A stretch of 64,000 nt of DNA from Mikania micrantha (taxonomy: Eukaryota; Streptophyta; Magnoliopsida; Asterales; Asteraceae), in the NCBI GenBank assembly GCA_009363875.1, contig CM018690.1, forward strand, positions 2,220,788-2,284,787. The letters are read 5' to 3'. The notes under the pieces were generated by a model that saw only the letters and a list, made by a program, of their open reading frames with translations, was not told the origin of the DNA and ran no database searches. Positions 23,657-32,867 of the stretch are shown here, in pieces. The translations under genes were made by a program, and so were the position numbers. Position 1 is the first letter of the stretch; each line of letters begins with the position of its first letter.

Positions 23657-25249
23657 CTATGTAAACAAATGAGGATACTTCTGTTTCATGCGGTCTTCAC
23701 GTTCCCAAGTGTACTCTGGCCCTCGTTTAGAATTCCATTTGACTTTTACAATTGGTATTCGACTTCGTTTGAGGGTCTTTTCTTCTCGATCCATTACTTC
23801 GACTGGTTCTTCCGTGAACTGTAGGTTTTCGGCAATGTGTATCTCATCAAGAGGTATGACTAGTGACTCGTCCAATAGGCACTTTTTCAGATTCGAGACA
23901 TGAAACACATCATGTATGTTACTAAGTTCTGAGGGTAACTCTAATCTGTATGCTACCATTCCAATCCTTTCAAGAATTGTAAATGGTCCTACAAATCTTG
24001 GTGAGAGTTTTCCTCGTTTTCCGAATCTGAAAATACCTTTCCAGGGAGAGACTTTTAGCATCACTTTATCACCAATCTGGAATTCGAGTGGTCTACGTCG
24101 ATTATCAGCATAACTCTTCTGTCGATCGCATGCTGCTTTAATTCGTTCCTGAATGAGCGCGATCTTATCAGTCGTTTCCTGGATCAGTTCCGGGCCAATA
24201 ATCTGACTTTCGCCTACTTCTGACCAACACACAGGAGATCGGCATTTGCGCCCGTACAAAGCTTCAAATGGAGCACATTGGATACTAGTATGATAGCTGT
24301 TATTATAAGAAAATTCAACCAATGGCAGATGAGTATCCCAGCTACCTCCAAAATCAATTACACAGCTTCGAAGCATGTCTTCTAATGTTTGATTTGTACG
24401 TTCAGTCTGCCCATCCGTTTGTGGATGATAAGCTGTGCTCATGTTGATCTGTGTACCCAAGGCATGTTGAAGAGTTTGCCAAAAACGTGACATAAATCGA
24501 CTATCTCTATCAGAAATAATAGAGATTGGCACTCCATGTCGCATTACGATTTCGTTGATGTAGAGTTTAGCTAAACGGTCCATGGAATAGTCTTCCCGAA
24601 TTGGTAAGAAATGTGCTGATTTGGTAAGGCGATCTACGATGACCCAAATAGCATCATGGTTATGCGCCGTTCTGGGTAATTTAGTGATGAAATCCATGGA
24701 AATTTGTTCCCATTTCCACATAGGGATTTCTGGTTGTTGCAATAGCCCAGATGGTCTTTGATGTTCTGCCTTAACCTTAAGGCACGTTAAGCATTTATTC
24801 ACATATTCTGCTATTTGTTTCTTCATACCAGGCCACCAGTAGAAGTCTTTGAGATCTTTATACATCTTGTCAGCACCTGGATGAATAGAATATTTGGATT
24901 TGTGAGCTTCGTCCAAGATAATTGGTCTGATATTACCAAGTACTGGGATCCATGCTCGGTTTTTGAAATATAATATTCCATCCGTTTTGGTTTTAAGTTG
25001 TTTATCTAACCCTCGTAATTTCTCAACGGTGTAATTTGTTGTTTGCAAGGCCTGCCGTTGAGTTTCACGTATTTGAGGGTTTAGACTAGTTTGAATCGTC
25101 ATTTCCAGCGCTTTCACATGTATGGGTTTGACTCTCTCTTTGCGACTTAAAGCATCGGCTACAACATTTGCTTTACCTGGGTGGTAACGGATTTCGCAGT
25201 CATAGTCGTTCAGAAGTTCCACCCATCGCCTTTGTCGCATATTTAGCAT
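23657..25249 (-). CDS. Element A pol, integrase and chromodomain part
   Basis: This open frame of 530 residues continues the gag-pol frame after a single in-frame TGA. The first 40 residues are the end of RNase H. Residues 116-156 form the H-H-C-C zinc-binding domain (H116, H123, C153, C156). The integrase core has D186 (SMDFI), D247 (ISDRD) and E283 (QTERT), a D,D-35-E spacing with all three residues intact. A GPF-type module follows near 419-440. Residues 477-530 resemble a chromodomain (PVEVMDRE.., ending YTWERED). Integrase would insert the cDNA; such tails are thought to bias targeting to heterochromatin. The first Met is probably internal, since the natural product is a polyprotein. Confidence 0.93.
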   Translation of the reverse strand: MLNMRQRRWVELLNDYDCEIRYHPGKANVVADALSRKERVKPIHVKALEMTIQTSLNPQIRETQRQALQTTNYTVEKLRGLDKQLKTKTDGILYFKNRAWIPVLGNIRPIILDEAHKSKYSIHPGADKMYKDLKDFYWWPGMKKQIAEYVNKCLTCLKVKAEHQRPSGLLQQPEIPMWKWEQISMDFITKLPRTAHNHDAIWVIVDRLTKSAHFLPIREDYSMDRLAKLYINEIVMRHGVPISIISDRDSRFMSRFWQTLQHALGTQINMSTAYHPQTDGQTERTNQTLEDMLRSCVIDFGGSWDTHLPLVEFSYNNSYHTSIQCAPFEALYGRKCRSPVCWSEVGESQIIGPELIQETTDKIALIQERIKAACDRQKSYADNRRRPLEFQIGDKVMLKVSPWKGIFRFGKRGKLSPRFVGPFTILERIGMVAYRLELPSELSNIHDVFHVSNLKKCLLDESLVIPLDEIHIAENLQFTEEPVEVMDREEKTLKRSRIPIVKVKWNSKRGPEYTWEREDRMKQKYPHLFT

Positions 25250-25297
25250 TTTCTGATCTAGAATGTGTTGAAGACTTTTGTGATCTGTATAGACCGT

Positions 25298-28252
25298 TCA
25301 CTTCGTCCCGTACAAGTAATGTCTCCATATCTTGAGTGCAAACACTACTGCACCAAGTTCTAGATCATGAGTGGTGTAATTCTTCTCGTGTACTTTTAGC
25401 TGCCGAGAAGCATAGGCAATCACCTTGTTGTTCTGCATCAGCACACACCCGAGTCCTTGACGTGAGGCATCACAGAAGACTATGAAATTCTCTGTGCCTT
25501 CTGGTAGTGCCAGAATAGGTGCATTGCAGAGTTTATGCTTCAACAGTTGAAATGCCTCCTCCTGTTGAGAGTCCCATATGAACTTTTGATCTTTCTGGGT
25601 TAGAGTAGTTAAAGGCAAGGCTATCTTTGAAAAGTTCTTGATGAATCTTCTGTAATAGCCCGCTAACCCTAAGAATTGACGAATCTCTGTTGGGGTTTTC
25701 GGTGTCTCCCATTGCTTTACCGCTTCAATCTTGCTGGGATCCACTTGTATACCATTTTCATTTACTACATGCCCAAGAAACTGGACTTCCCGTAACCAGA
25801 ACTCACATTTGGAAAATTTGGCATAAAGTTTCTCATGTGCTAAAAGTTCCAAGATCAGTTTTAAGTGTTGCCCATGTTCTTGTTGACTGCGGGAGTAAAT
25901 GAGAATGTCATCAATAAAAACAATCACGAATTTATCCAAGTAAGGTCTACACACACGATTCATCAGATCCATAAACACTGCAGGCGCATTAGTCAGCCCG
26001 AAGGGCATTACTAAAAACTCATAATGCCCGTATCGAGTTCGAAAAGCTGTTTTAGAAACATCATCATCATGGATTCGTAGTTGATGATATCCAGATCTGA
26101 GATCGATTTTTGAAAAATAGATAGCACCTTGCAATTGATCGAATAGATCATCTATACGGGGTAATGGATAACGATTTTTGATTGTCAATTTATTGAGTTC
26201 CCGATAGTCGATACACATCCTGAGAGTACCGTCCTTCTTTTTCACAAAAAGGATAGGTGCGCCCCAAGGTGAGTAACTCGGTCTAATGAAACCTTTGTCT
26301 AAAAGTTCCTGTAATTGACTCGATAGTTCTTGCATTTCCGATGGAGCCAATCGGTAAGGAGCTTTAGCTATAGGTGCTGCTCCTGGTACTAAGTCAATAC
26401 GAAACTCAACTTGTCTCACTGGGGGTAATCCTGATATATCGTCAGGAAAAACTTCAGGATATTCTCGAACTACAGGAATGTCTTCAATACGTTTTTGATG
26501 TGGTTTGTTTTCAGTCACGTAAGCTAAAAAGGCTTGACAGCCCTTTCTTAAGCACTTTCGAGCTTGCATACATGATATGATACTCAGTTTCCTGCCAGCC
26601 CTTTCACCTTGTATCATAAGTGTATCACCATTTGGTAATGAAATACGAATCATCTTATTTTGACATATGACTTCCACTCGATTTTCTGAAAGCCAGTCCA
26701 TACCAATAACAACATCAAAGCTTCCCAATTCAATAGGAAGAAGATCAATATTAAAAAGATGATCGTTTAGATTCAATAAACACCCTTGAATCACATTGTT
26801 AGTCATAATTGACTTGCCATTAGCAAGTTCAATGATGTAAGGGTTTGTTAGGTTATCAACGGCCAATCCGAGTAGTGAAGCAAAATCAGAGGAAACAAAA
26901 CTTTTGTCCGCTCCGGTGTCAAAAAGAACAGATACATAGTGATTGTTAAGAAGAAACGTACCGGTAACGGTGTTGTTATCACGTCGAGCCTCTTCCGCCC
27001 CTATCTGGAAGGCTCTTCCTCTTGCTTCATTGCCCTGGTTGGTGTTGTTGGTAGGGCAGTTTTTCATGAAGTGATCCGGGCTTCCACATCTGAAACACGA
27101 CCGGTTGATTTGTTGTGGTTGTTGTTGTTGAGTTCCTTGGTTTGATCGGCGAACAGGGAGATTGCAATATTTGGAGAAATGCCCGACCTTGTTACAATTG
27201 TTACAAACAGGGCAGGGTCCCACATGATGAAATGGGCACTTAAGACATTTAGGTGCTTGCCCTACATAGGCTTTTCTCTCCAAAGTTGTGGCAATGTATC
27301 CCTTTGCCATTTGCACATTCCGGCTGGGTTCCACCGGAGCCCCTGGTTTGCCTTTCCCAACCCATTTTCGTTTCACCCCTTTAACAGTGCTGGGGGTAGT
27401 AGTTGCCAGACTGCTGCTTGACTCACCTTTCACTGTCAATGTACCACTTCTTACTGCAACATCGGTAAGCCTGGTGGTTAAGGTGATAGCATGTTTCAAA
27501 GTACGTGGTTCAGCTGCCGTGACCATTCCCTTGATTTGAGGTACCAGACCTTTGATATATTTTTCTATCAAAGCCTGCTCAGTTGGAAACATGTTTGGCA
27601 GCAGACATGTTAATTCGTGAAATCGATCGGTATATTTCAAACAATCAGCACCGATCATAGAATGGTTCCAAAATTCCTCTTGGAGCTTTTGGATTTCAGT
27701 GATGGGACAATATTCTGACAGAATCAAAGTTTTAAACTCGTCCCAAGTCATAGCATCCACAACAGCCGTGGTCAAGGTTTTTGCCTGGGTATTCCACCAG
27801 GTCAATGCTGAGTCTGTCAGTGAACAAGCTGCATAAGACACTTTGTGTTCAGCCAAACACTGGCTGATCTTGAGCTTAGTCTCCATGCTCTCAATCCATT
27901 TCAAAAGTCCTGACGCTCCTTCCTTCCCCGTAAAAGTAGGGGGATTGCAAGAAGCGAAGTACTTATAAGTGCATCCTCGTTGTGGAGGATCCGGATTGAT
28001 TGTGTTGGTACTAGTCTTATGGCGGGTTTCAACATGTCCGCCTGTAGCATTATGCTCCGTATGGACTCTACCCGAGCCAGGAGCACGATTTGTTTGATAT
28101 TGGGCCAACATGCCCGTAAAAACAGCGGATAATTGGTCACCTGCTATACGAGCAACGTCCGCTTCATTTAGACTAGGTCCACTCACAGGTGGATCCTGAA
28201 TGGATTCTTGAGTTTGAGGATTTTTAGCAGAACGACCTCTTCTAGGGGCCAT
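25298..28252 (-). CDS. Element A gag-pol, gag to RNase H part
   Basis: The frame starts at ATG 28252 (MAPRRGRS); an upstream in-frame ATG at 28297 would add 15 residues. Numbered from that upstream Met, gag covers about 100-420 (SALTWWNTQ near 164), with two CCHC knuckles at 365-378 (CNNCNKVGHFSKYC) and 401-414 (CFRCGSPDHFMKNC). The protease motif DTGA is at 460-463. Reverse transcriptase covers about 640-830 with FIDD at 795-798. RNase H begins near 938 with CDAS. The frame ends YGTK followed by TGA at 25298-25300; the same frame then stays open into the 530-residue integrase part. All catalytic motifs seen are intact, so the TGA is the one visible lesion. As it falls inside RNase H, integrase would be lost unless the stop is bypassed or supplied in trans. 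Confidence 0.93.
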   Translation of the reverse strand: MAPRRGRSAKNPQTQESIQDPPVSGPSLNEADVARIAGDQLSAVFTGMLAQYQTNRAPGSGRVHTEHNATGGHVETRHKTSTNTINPDPPQRGCTYKYFASCNPPTFTGKEGASGLLKWIESMETKLKISQCLAEHKVSYAACSLTDSALTWWNTQAKTLTTAVVDAMTWDEFKTLILSEYCPITEIQKLQEEFWNHSMIGADCLKYTDRFHELTCLLPNMFPTEQALIEKYIKGLVPQIKGMVTAAEPRTLKHAITLTTRLTDVAVRSGTLTVKGESSSSLATTTPSTVKGVKRKWVGKGKPGAPVEPSRNVQMAKGYIATTLERKAYVGQAPKCLKCPFHHVGPCPVCNNCNKVGHFSKYCNLPVRRSNQGTQQQQPQQINRSCFRCGSPDHFMKNCPTNNTNQGNEARGRAFQIGAEEARRDNNTVTGTFLLNNHYVSVLFDTGADKSFVSSDFASLLGLAVDNLTNPYIIELANGKSIMTNNVIQGCLLNLNDHLFNIDLLPIELGSFDVVIGMDWLSENRVEVICQNKMIRISLPNGDTLMIQGERAGRKLSIISCMQARKCLRKGCQAFLAYVTENKPHQKRIEDIPVVREYPEVFPDDISGLPPVRQVEFRIDLVPGAAPIAKAPYRLAPSEMQELSSQLQELLDKGFIRPSYSPWGAPILFVKKKDGTLRMCIDYRELNKLTIKNRYPLPRIDDLFDQLQGAIYFSKIDLRSGYHQLRIHDDDVSKTAFRTRYGHYEFLVMPFGLTNAPAVFMDLMNRVCRPYLDKFVIVFIDDILIYSRSQQEHGQHLKLILELLAHEKLYAKFSKCEFWLREVQFLGHVVNENGIQVDPSKIEAVKQWETPKTPTEIRQFLGLAGYYRRFIKNFSKIALPLTTLTQKDQKFIWDSQQEEAFQLLKHKLCNAPILALPEGTENFIVFCDASRQGLGCVLMQNNKVIAYASRQLKVHEKNYTTHDLELGAVVFALKIWRHYLYGTK

Positions 28253-29063
28253 AGTCTGATCACACACAGATAAAGTAAAGTCAGAACAAGAATCCATAGT
28301 CGTAATAAAGACAAATGTTGTATAACTACTTCGAGTTTTTCACAGTTATATTGTACACCACTAAGTCATGTTCATAGTTGCAGTTATATTAGTACGTCTG
28401 TTTGTCTTGCCAAGCGTATACTAGTATCATTTTATAGTCTACCAAAATGACACCGATTTAGACCTGTTACTACACTGATATGTACTAGTATTACATTATT
28501 TCACTATAATGTAGTACCGATATTAATATGTTTCTACACATGTTTGTTATGTACTAGTATTACATTATTTCACTATAATGTAACACCGATATTGATATGA
28601 CCCTATCAGAAATTTTGTTACGTACTAGTATTACATTACTTCACCGCAATGTAACACCGATATTGTTATGACTCCACGAGTCTTGTTATGTACTAGTATT
28701 ACATTACTTCACCGCAATGTAACACCGATATTGTTATGACTCCACATGAGTCTTGTTATGTACTAGTATTACATTACTTCACCGCAATGTAACACCGATA
28801 TTGTTATGACTCTATCACAAATTTTCTTTTTATATGACTTGAAAAGTTAGCACCGGCTATAATGTAAAGACACAATGTTGCACATACAATGTTAAAAAAA
28901 AAAAAACTTTTATTATAACTGTCACAGTTGTACATTAGGATTAGTACATATACAAGAAAATATCCTAATGCAGTTGTACCCACTATTACAACCTAACCGT
29001 CCGAGGCCTATTTTACAAGTCAAAACTTCCTCGGAGTAGTACAGTCCAGCCTATTCGATTCCT
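28253..29063 (-). other. Element A inter-ORF leader
   Basis: This non-coding stretch lies between the leader reading frame and gag. It holds a tandem repeat (28481-28828, with a degenerate unit from about 28418) and an A-run near 28892. Confidence 0.6.
28481..28828. repeat. 69-base tandem repeat upstream of gag in A
   Basis: Five units start at about 28481, 28550, 28621, 28689 and 28759, with a degenerate sixth near 28418. Each contains GTACTAGTATTACATTA, a short spacer, AATGTAACACCGATATT, and a variable tail. ATTACATT and AATGTAA give each unit a stem-loop potential. Confidence 0.85.
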
Positions 29064-29726
29064 TTACCGTAGTAAATACAGTAAACATGTGATAATGATG
29101 GCCACCGCTGCCATCACTATTGCTGCGTCCAACAGTCGTAGCTCCATCCTCATATTGCCTAACCCTACCATCCATCCCCTAACTCTCTCTACCCCACTCC
29201 TACACATACCACCTAAAGTCCACTGAAGTCTACCCTCAATCACCTCCCTCCATGCCCTGGCACCTGCCTCCAGGACAGCAACATGTTCAGCTAAACTCTC
29301 ATAGGCCGTGCGAGTTTCCCACAGAGTGTCACGTGTTTCCTGCAATGAAACACGCGATAACTGAAGATCCAATGTAACCCGTTGCAGCTGAACTCTCATC
29401 TCAGCCTGCTGAGATGACTCGCCTTCCTCATGTATGGAATGAGGTACATCCCGAGGTGCTAGTGGTCCTCTCGGAACAGGACCTGTCGAGATGCGGGCTC
29501 GTCCCCGCCTTCCTCCAAACCCTGTAAATACTGGTACTTGCTGTGGTGGTGTAGGGCTTTGTGCCCTCCCGATAGCTGGTGAGTCAGCATCTAACAGATG
29601 CTGAGGTATAGGTGGTGTAGGTGGTATTGATGGTAAAGTCTGGTGGGACATTTGAGATGACGGCACTGTCTGTGTTGATCCTGAACTTGTTTCCGTGCCA
29701 AATGAATCACTTTCTGAGTCTGACAT
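29064..29726 (-). CDS. Leader ORF of element A: 220-residue predicted tail-anchored protein
   Basis: ATG at 29726 opens a 220-residue frame about 165 bases after the primer site, on the same strand as gag. I do not recognise the protein. The N-terminus is acidic and Ser/Thr-rich (SDSESDSFGTETSSGS), then Pro-rich (IPPTPPIPQ), then basic (GGRRGRAR). Residues about 105-170 look like a coiled coil (RVQLQRVTLDLQLSRVSLQE..). The last 20 or so are strongly hydrophobic (AAIVMAAVAIIITCLLYLL), suggesting a C-terminal membrane anchor. It lacks gag or pol motifs and a signal peptide. The frame is uninterrupted in a young element, which supports real coding. Envelope-like, movement or accessory roles are speculation. 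Confidence 0.6.
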   Translation of the reverse strand: MSDSESDSFGTETSSGSTQTVPSSQMSHQTLPSIPPTPPIPQHLLDADSPAIGRAQSPTPPQQVPVFTGFGGRRGRARISTGPVPRGPLAPRDVPHSIHEEGESSQQAEMRVQLQRVTLDLQLSRVSLQETRDTLWETRTAYESLAEHVAVLEAGARAWREVIEGRLQWTLGGMCRSGVERVRGWMVGLGNMRMELRLLDAAIVMAAVAIIITCLLYLLR

Positions 29727-29891
29727 TGCTGTATCGACACACAAGTTCGTATTAGTAACATAAAATAAATAAATAACAACAACATTTATTTGAGTGTTTA
29801 TATTTGTTAACTATGTTCGGTGCTCTCAGTGTAACTATTCGAGCCTATGGTTATAATCTAGGTTTCTAAGTCCACCTAAATTCTATAACCT

Positions 29892-29906
29892 GTGGCTCTG
29901 ATACCA
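29892..29906 (-). other. Primer binding site of element A
   Basis: The minus strand reads TGGTATCAGAGCCAC three bases after the 5' LTR. It matches the 3' end of plant initiator Met-tRNA, the usual primer of chromoviruses. Confidence 0.9.
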
Positions 29907-30174
29907 TCCTGTCACACCCCCACCTCCGCGTCACCAGACGACGTCATTTTTAAAGGTAGCGGAAGCATAGCGGCGAAGTCTCGGAGGTGAGGCGTGACTT
30001 ACTTGATCCGGTATCATAACACACATAGTTAAGAAAAGCACTAATTACAAATCACGACAAATATTTATTACATGTCCTGAATATCCGTTCACAACTTAAG
30101 TTCCTTCTATTACATCCCAAGTCCTAACTACATGGTGCGTGCACAGGTGTTTCCTCACCGTTGGTACTGATTAC

Positions 30175-30686
30175 CTGTAAAAGATTTAAAGTTTAAAATA
30201 TCAGTATAAAACTGGTGAGTTCATAAATAAGACTCGATACAATATGATATGATAGTAAAGTCAATGGTACACATTAACATAAGTGAATAATCATGTGACC
30301 CGTATCCAGATCCTTTCTGACAGTCCAGTCTAGAAAATAACCGAAGTTAAACTCCGTGCCTCTAACTCAATGTCTCACTACATCAAGTCGATACCAGGAA
30401 TGGTGACAAGCATTCACACAAGGGTAGACGCTATCTATCCATGAATGGGGTTGTCAGCCCGATAGTACTATCTTTGTCCACACATTCGGCCCCACATGGG
30501 TTAACCAGATACAGTTGGTTTTGAGGACTTTTGTTGTACACAGAAAATAGTCATAATCCCATGACACCCACATGCAAGCCGGTATTGCAATTGTTACTAA
30601 ACATATCACACGTTTGATAAAGATTTCATAATAGTCACCCCGATGTTAAGAAAACAGTAAAAGAAAAGGGGTTGTATGAAACTCAC
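30175..30686 (-). other. Candidate intron in the A 5' LTR
   Basis: Donor CAG|GTGAGTTTCATAC begins at 30686 and acceptor TTTTACAG|GTAATC ends at 30175. The length is 512 bases. If transcription starts near the dyad array, this intron is in the leader of every A transcript. Confidence 0.5.
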
Positions 30687-31677
30687 CTGAAGTTTATGAA
30701 AAGATAAAATCACACGAACGGTGGCTAAAAATGCTAATCTGCATTAGTTTATTTATAATTAATTATTTGTGTTTTAACTTGCTGATTAGATCTGTTTGAA
30801 CGTTCAATGTCACCGACATTGTAATGAAAAGTCATCGAACTAACATTAGATGTTTAATTAATTATTTAGTCTAATATCATACAATGTACTATAATGTAGG
30901 TACCTATACTCGTTTAGGTACCTTGTGTTAAGTTGATGACTCATTGGATTAGCCGTAATAATCTCCGACTAATTAGTTAGGTAATGCTGTTGATTATATT
31001 ACTTAAATAGTCCCTAGATGAAATCTCGGCTTAGGAATGATTAATTCTTGTCACTAATTATCCATGTATCACAAAACATAACAATATGACATTTGAATAG
31101 GTTAAACAATCATGTTTAACATATTAATCCGACTGTTATCATAAAACCAGACAGTTATTCCAATTGGTAGGGTAATAACTGTGATTAGTTTGAAACACTT
31201 GGGATTAACCTTGCATTTCAAAGATTAACCAAAATAATCACTTACATTGTCATAATCCAATGGTTTAAACCATTAGAAGTATTGTTATGGTTTAGTGAAA
31301 ACCGGGCATTATAACGGATCAAAACAGGCATTTACCCGTTAACAAGACAAGTTATCCGTCAAAAATCATTCCTAGCTATCATCTAAGCAATAATCAACAA
31401 TCCTAACTATATCATTACGTTCAAAAACACGATCTAATCAATGAAAATCAAGTCAGAAAATTAAAAAGGATAGTTACCCAAATCAGACGATTCTACGGAC
31501 AAAATCACGATCAGGACGCGTATACACGTTCACCGGTTCGAGCTGGACGTTCTGGTGGTGTCAAATATGAGTTTTGGTGGGAGATTGGTCAAGATCTTGA
31601 GTTAAAAAGGTTTAAAGTCGAGAGGAATGAAAAATAAATTTCTCTGCATGCTTCTGCGATTTAACAATCTGATTTCA

Positions 31678-31822
31678 CAGACCGACCTACTCGTCGCGTA
31701 TCGTGACGAGTGGCCCACATGTCGTCGCGTACCGCGAGGGATTCCGGATAAGATTTGATATCGTAACTTGTCGCGTACCGCGACAAGACTCCAAGGAGTC
31801 GTCGCGTATCGCGAGGGATCCA
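31678..31822 (-). promoter_or_regulatory. Dyad array in the A 5' LTR
   Basis: Four TCGCG-TAY-CGCGA dyads occur, as in the 3' LTR. A clear TATA box is not visible next to this array; TTAAA-type sequences lie to its left. Confidence 0.6.
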
Positions 31823-32269
31823 ATTTCAAGATTTTTCTTCGTTTCGCGATTCCGGACAATCCGTAACTCGGTTTCACGCACGGTTTTCTCCCATGTTCCC
31901 AATTTCTCGCACACTTTAAACCTGTAATGATTAAAATCATCAATTTAACACAGATTCCTAGAACGACCAAACGTGCTCGTGTTATTGATGACGTAATGTT
32001 TACCTGCAATTGTCACATCAAAGTTGACTGGAACAGGAGCTAGGTAGCTTATATGGTGGCTGATGTGATTGTTCTTGCTTGTTGATGGCTTCCAACACCT
32101 TCCTGTACTTCCTTTGAGCTCCAAATGTTCCAACAATCACTAAGAGTGCAAGAAATTGCTTGGGGACTGTTAACAGGGGTTTGGGAGCTGATTACCGGGG
32201 GTTTTGGTTGAGATAATTACAAGGAATTCGGTTGTAGGGTAAAAGAACCGAGTGTGAAAGAAATGGGTT

Positions 32270-32281
32270 TAATTTATAGAG
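32270..32281 (-). promoter_or_regulatory. TATA box of the minus-strand C LTR
   Basis: The minus strand reads CTCTATAAATTA. The dyad array begins 12 bases upstream, as in C2. Confidence 0.6.
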
Positions 32282-32292
32282 TTTTTGGATTC

Positions 32293-32515
32293 TGGGGCTC
32301 GTGGCGTACCGCCAAGGCGGTTCCTCGTGATCCTTGGTGTAGCGCTAAGGGCAAAATAGCCGGGCTTCTCTTTCGGAACACGCCGCGTACTGCCAAGGGA
32401 ATTTGATCGGCCGTGGCTTACCCCCATGTGTTTCTACTGAATTCAAATTTTCCCGCCCAAACCATCGCGTACTGCGCCGAGTTTCACCGAACTCTATCGC
32501 ATACCGCGAAGGGTT
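32293..32515 (-). promoter_or_regulatory. Dyad array of the minus-strand C LTR
   Basis: Copies include TGGCG-TAC-CGCCA (perfect), CCGCGTACTGCC, ATCGCGTACTGCG and ATCGCATACCGCGA. Some arms have decayed compared with the intact C2 array at 56588-56720. Confidence 0.6.
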
Positions 32516-32867
32516 TGGTTTCCAGATTTTTGATTTCGTTTATTCGGTTTTTCTCATATTCAATTCGTATCATTTATTCGTTCAGTGATTTCTTTTGTGA
32601 TAACACGTAAGCACGTATAAGACACATTCGTTTGTTCGGGTTATTATTTCGTTTGTTCACCAACGTTCGTGTAACAAGACTCGTGTGTGATTCAGTAATT
32701 CCTTGAATTGTCGATTCATGATTGTTTGTGCTCGACTTTGTAGTTTTTTGGACATATTTGATTAACCATAATCAATGTATAATGTATGATCCGATAATTC
32801 CCTAAATCATCATCTTGCAATTGTGTTTGTGGTCGACACACTTGATTACCATAATCAATGTGTAATG

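Larger units (their letters stand above)
21486..32017 (-). mobile_element. Full-length chromovirus A (Tekay-like Ty3/gypsy)
   Basis: This is a complete 10,532-base minus-strand element flanked by the duplication TCAAA (21481-21485 and 32018-32022). Order on the minus strand: 5' LTR 32017-29910, primer site, 220-residue leader reading frame, 69-base tandem repeat, gag-protease-RT-RNase H frame, integrase-chromodomain frame, purine tract, 3' LTR 23595-21486. The LTRs (2108 and 2110 bases) differ by only about five changes that I found, so insertion was recent. RT, integrase and a C-terminal chromodomain-like tail place it among chromoviruses; Tekay/Del is my best lineage guess. One in-frame TGA splits pol. 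Confidence 0.93.
29910..32017 (-). mobile_element. 5' LTR of element A
   Basis: It is 2108 bases long with TG..CA ends. Relative to the 3' LTR I see two single-base length differences (near 21777 and 21788 of the other copy) and three substitutions (in GAGGNGTGACTT, GAGCTGNACG and CGTATCGNGACG). The candidate intron is 30686-30175 and the dyad array is 31678-31822; one dyad arm is mutated here (CGTGACG for CGCGACG). Confidence 0.93.
32018..32867 (-). mobile_element. Family C LTR, segment 3 of 3 (5' promoter part)
   Basis: The minus-strand C LTR resumes after the A target duplication and matches C2 in reverse from about 57000 back to 56338. About 137 bases of the LTR start are missing, cut off by fragment F at 32868. 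It contains a TATA box (32270-32281), a dyad array (32293-32515) and a local duplication of about 80 bases with CATAATCAATGT (32766-32860). Confidence 0.7.

Noticed and set aside
25298..25300. TGA as a selenocysteine codon
   Set aside because: Higher plants lack the selenocysteine insertion machinery, and no supporting structure is visible.
29727..29744. Longer leader ORF start in element A
   Set aside because: The codon at 29744 is TTG; the first ATG is at 29726.
29892..29906. tRNA-like sequence as a tRNA gene
   Set aside because: Only the 15-base primer complement is present; no cloverleaf flanks it.
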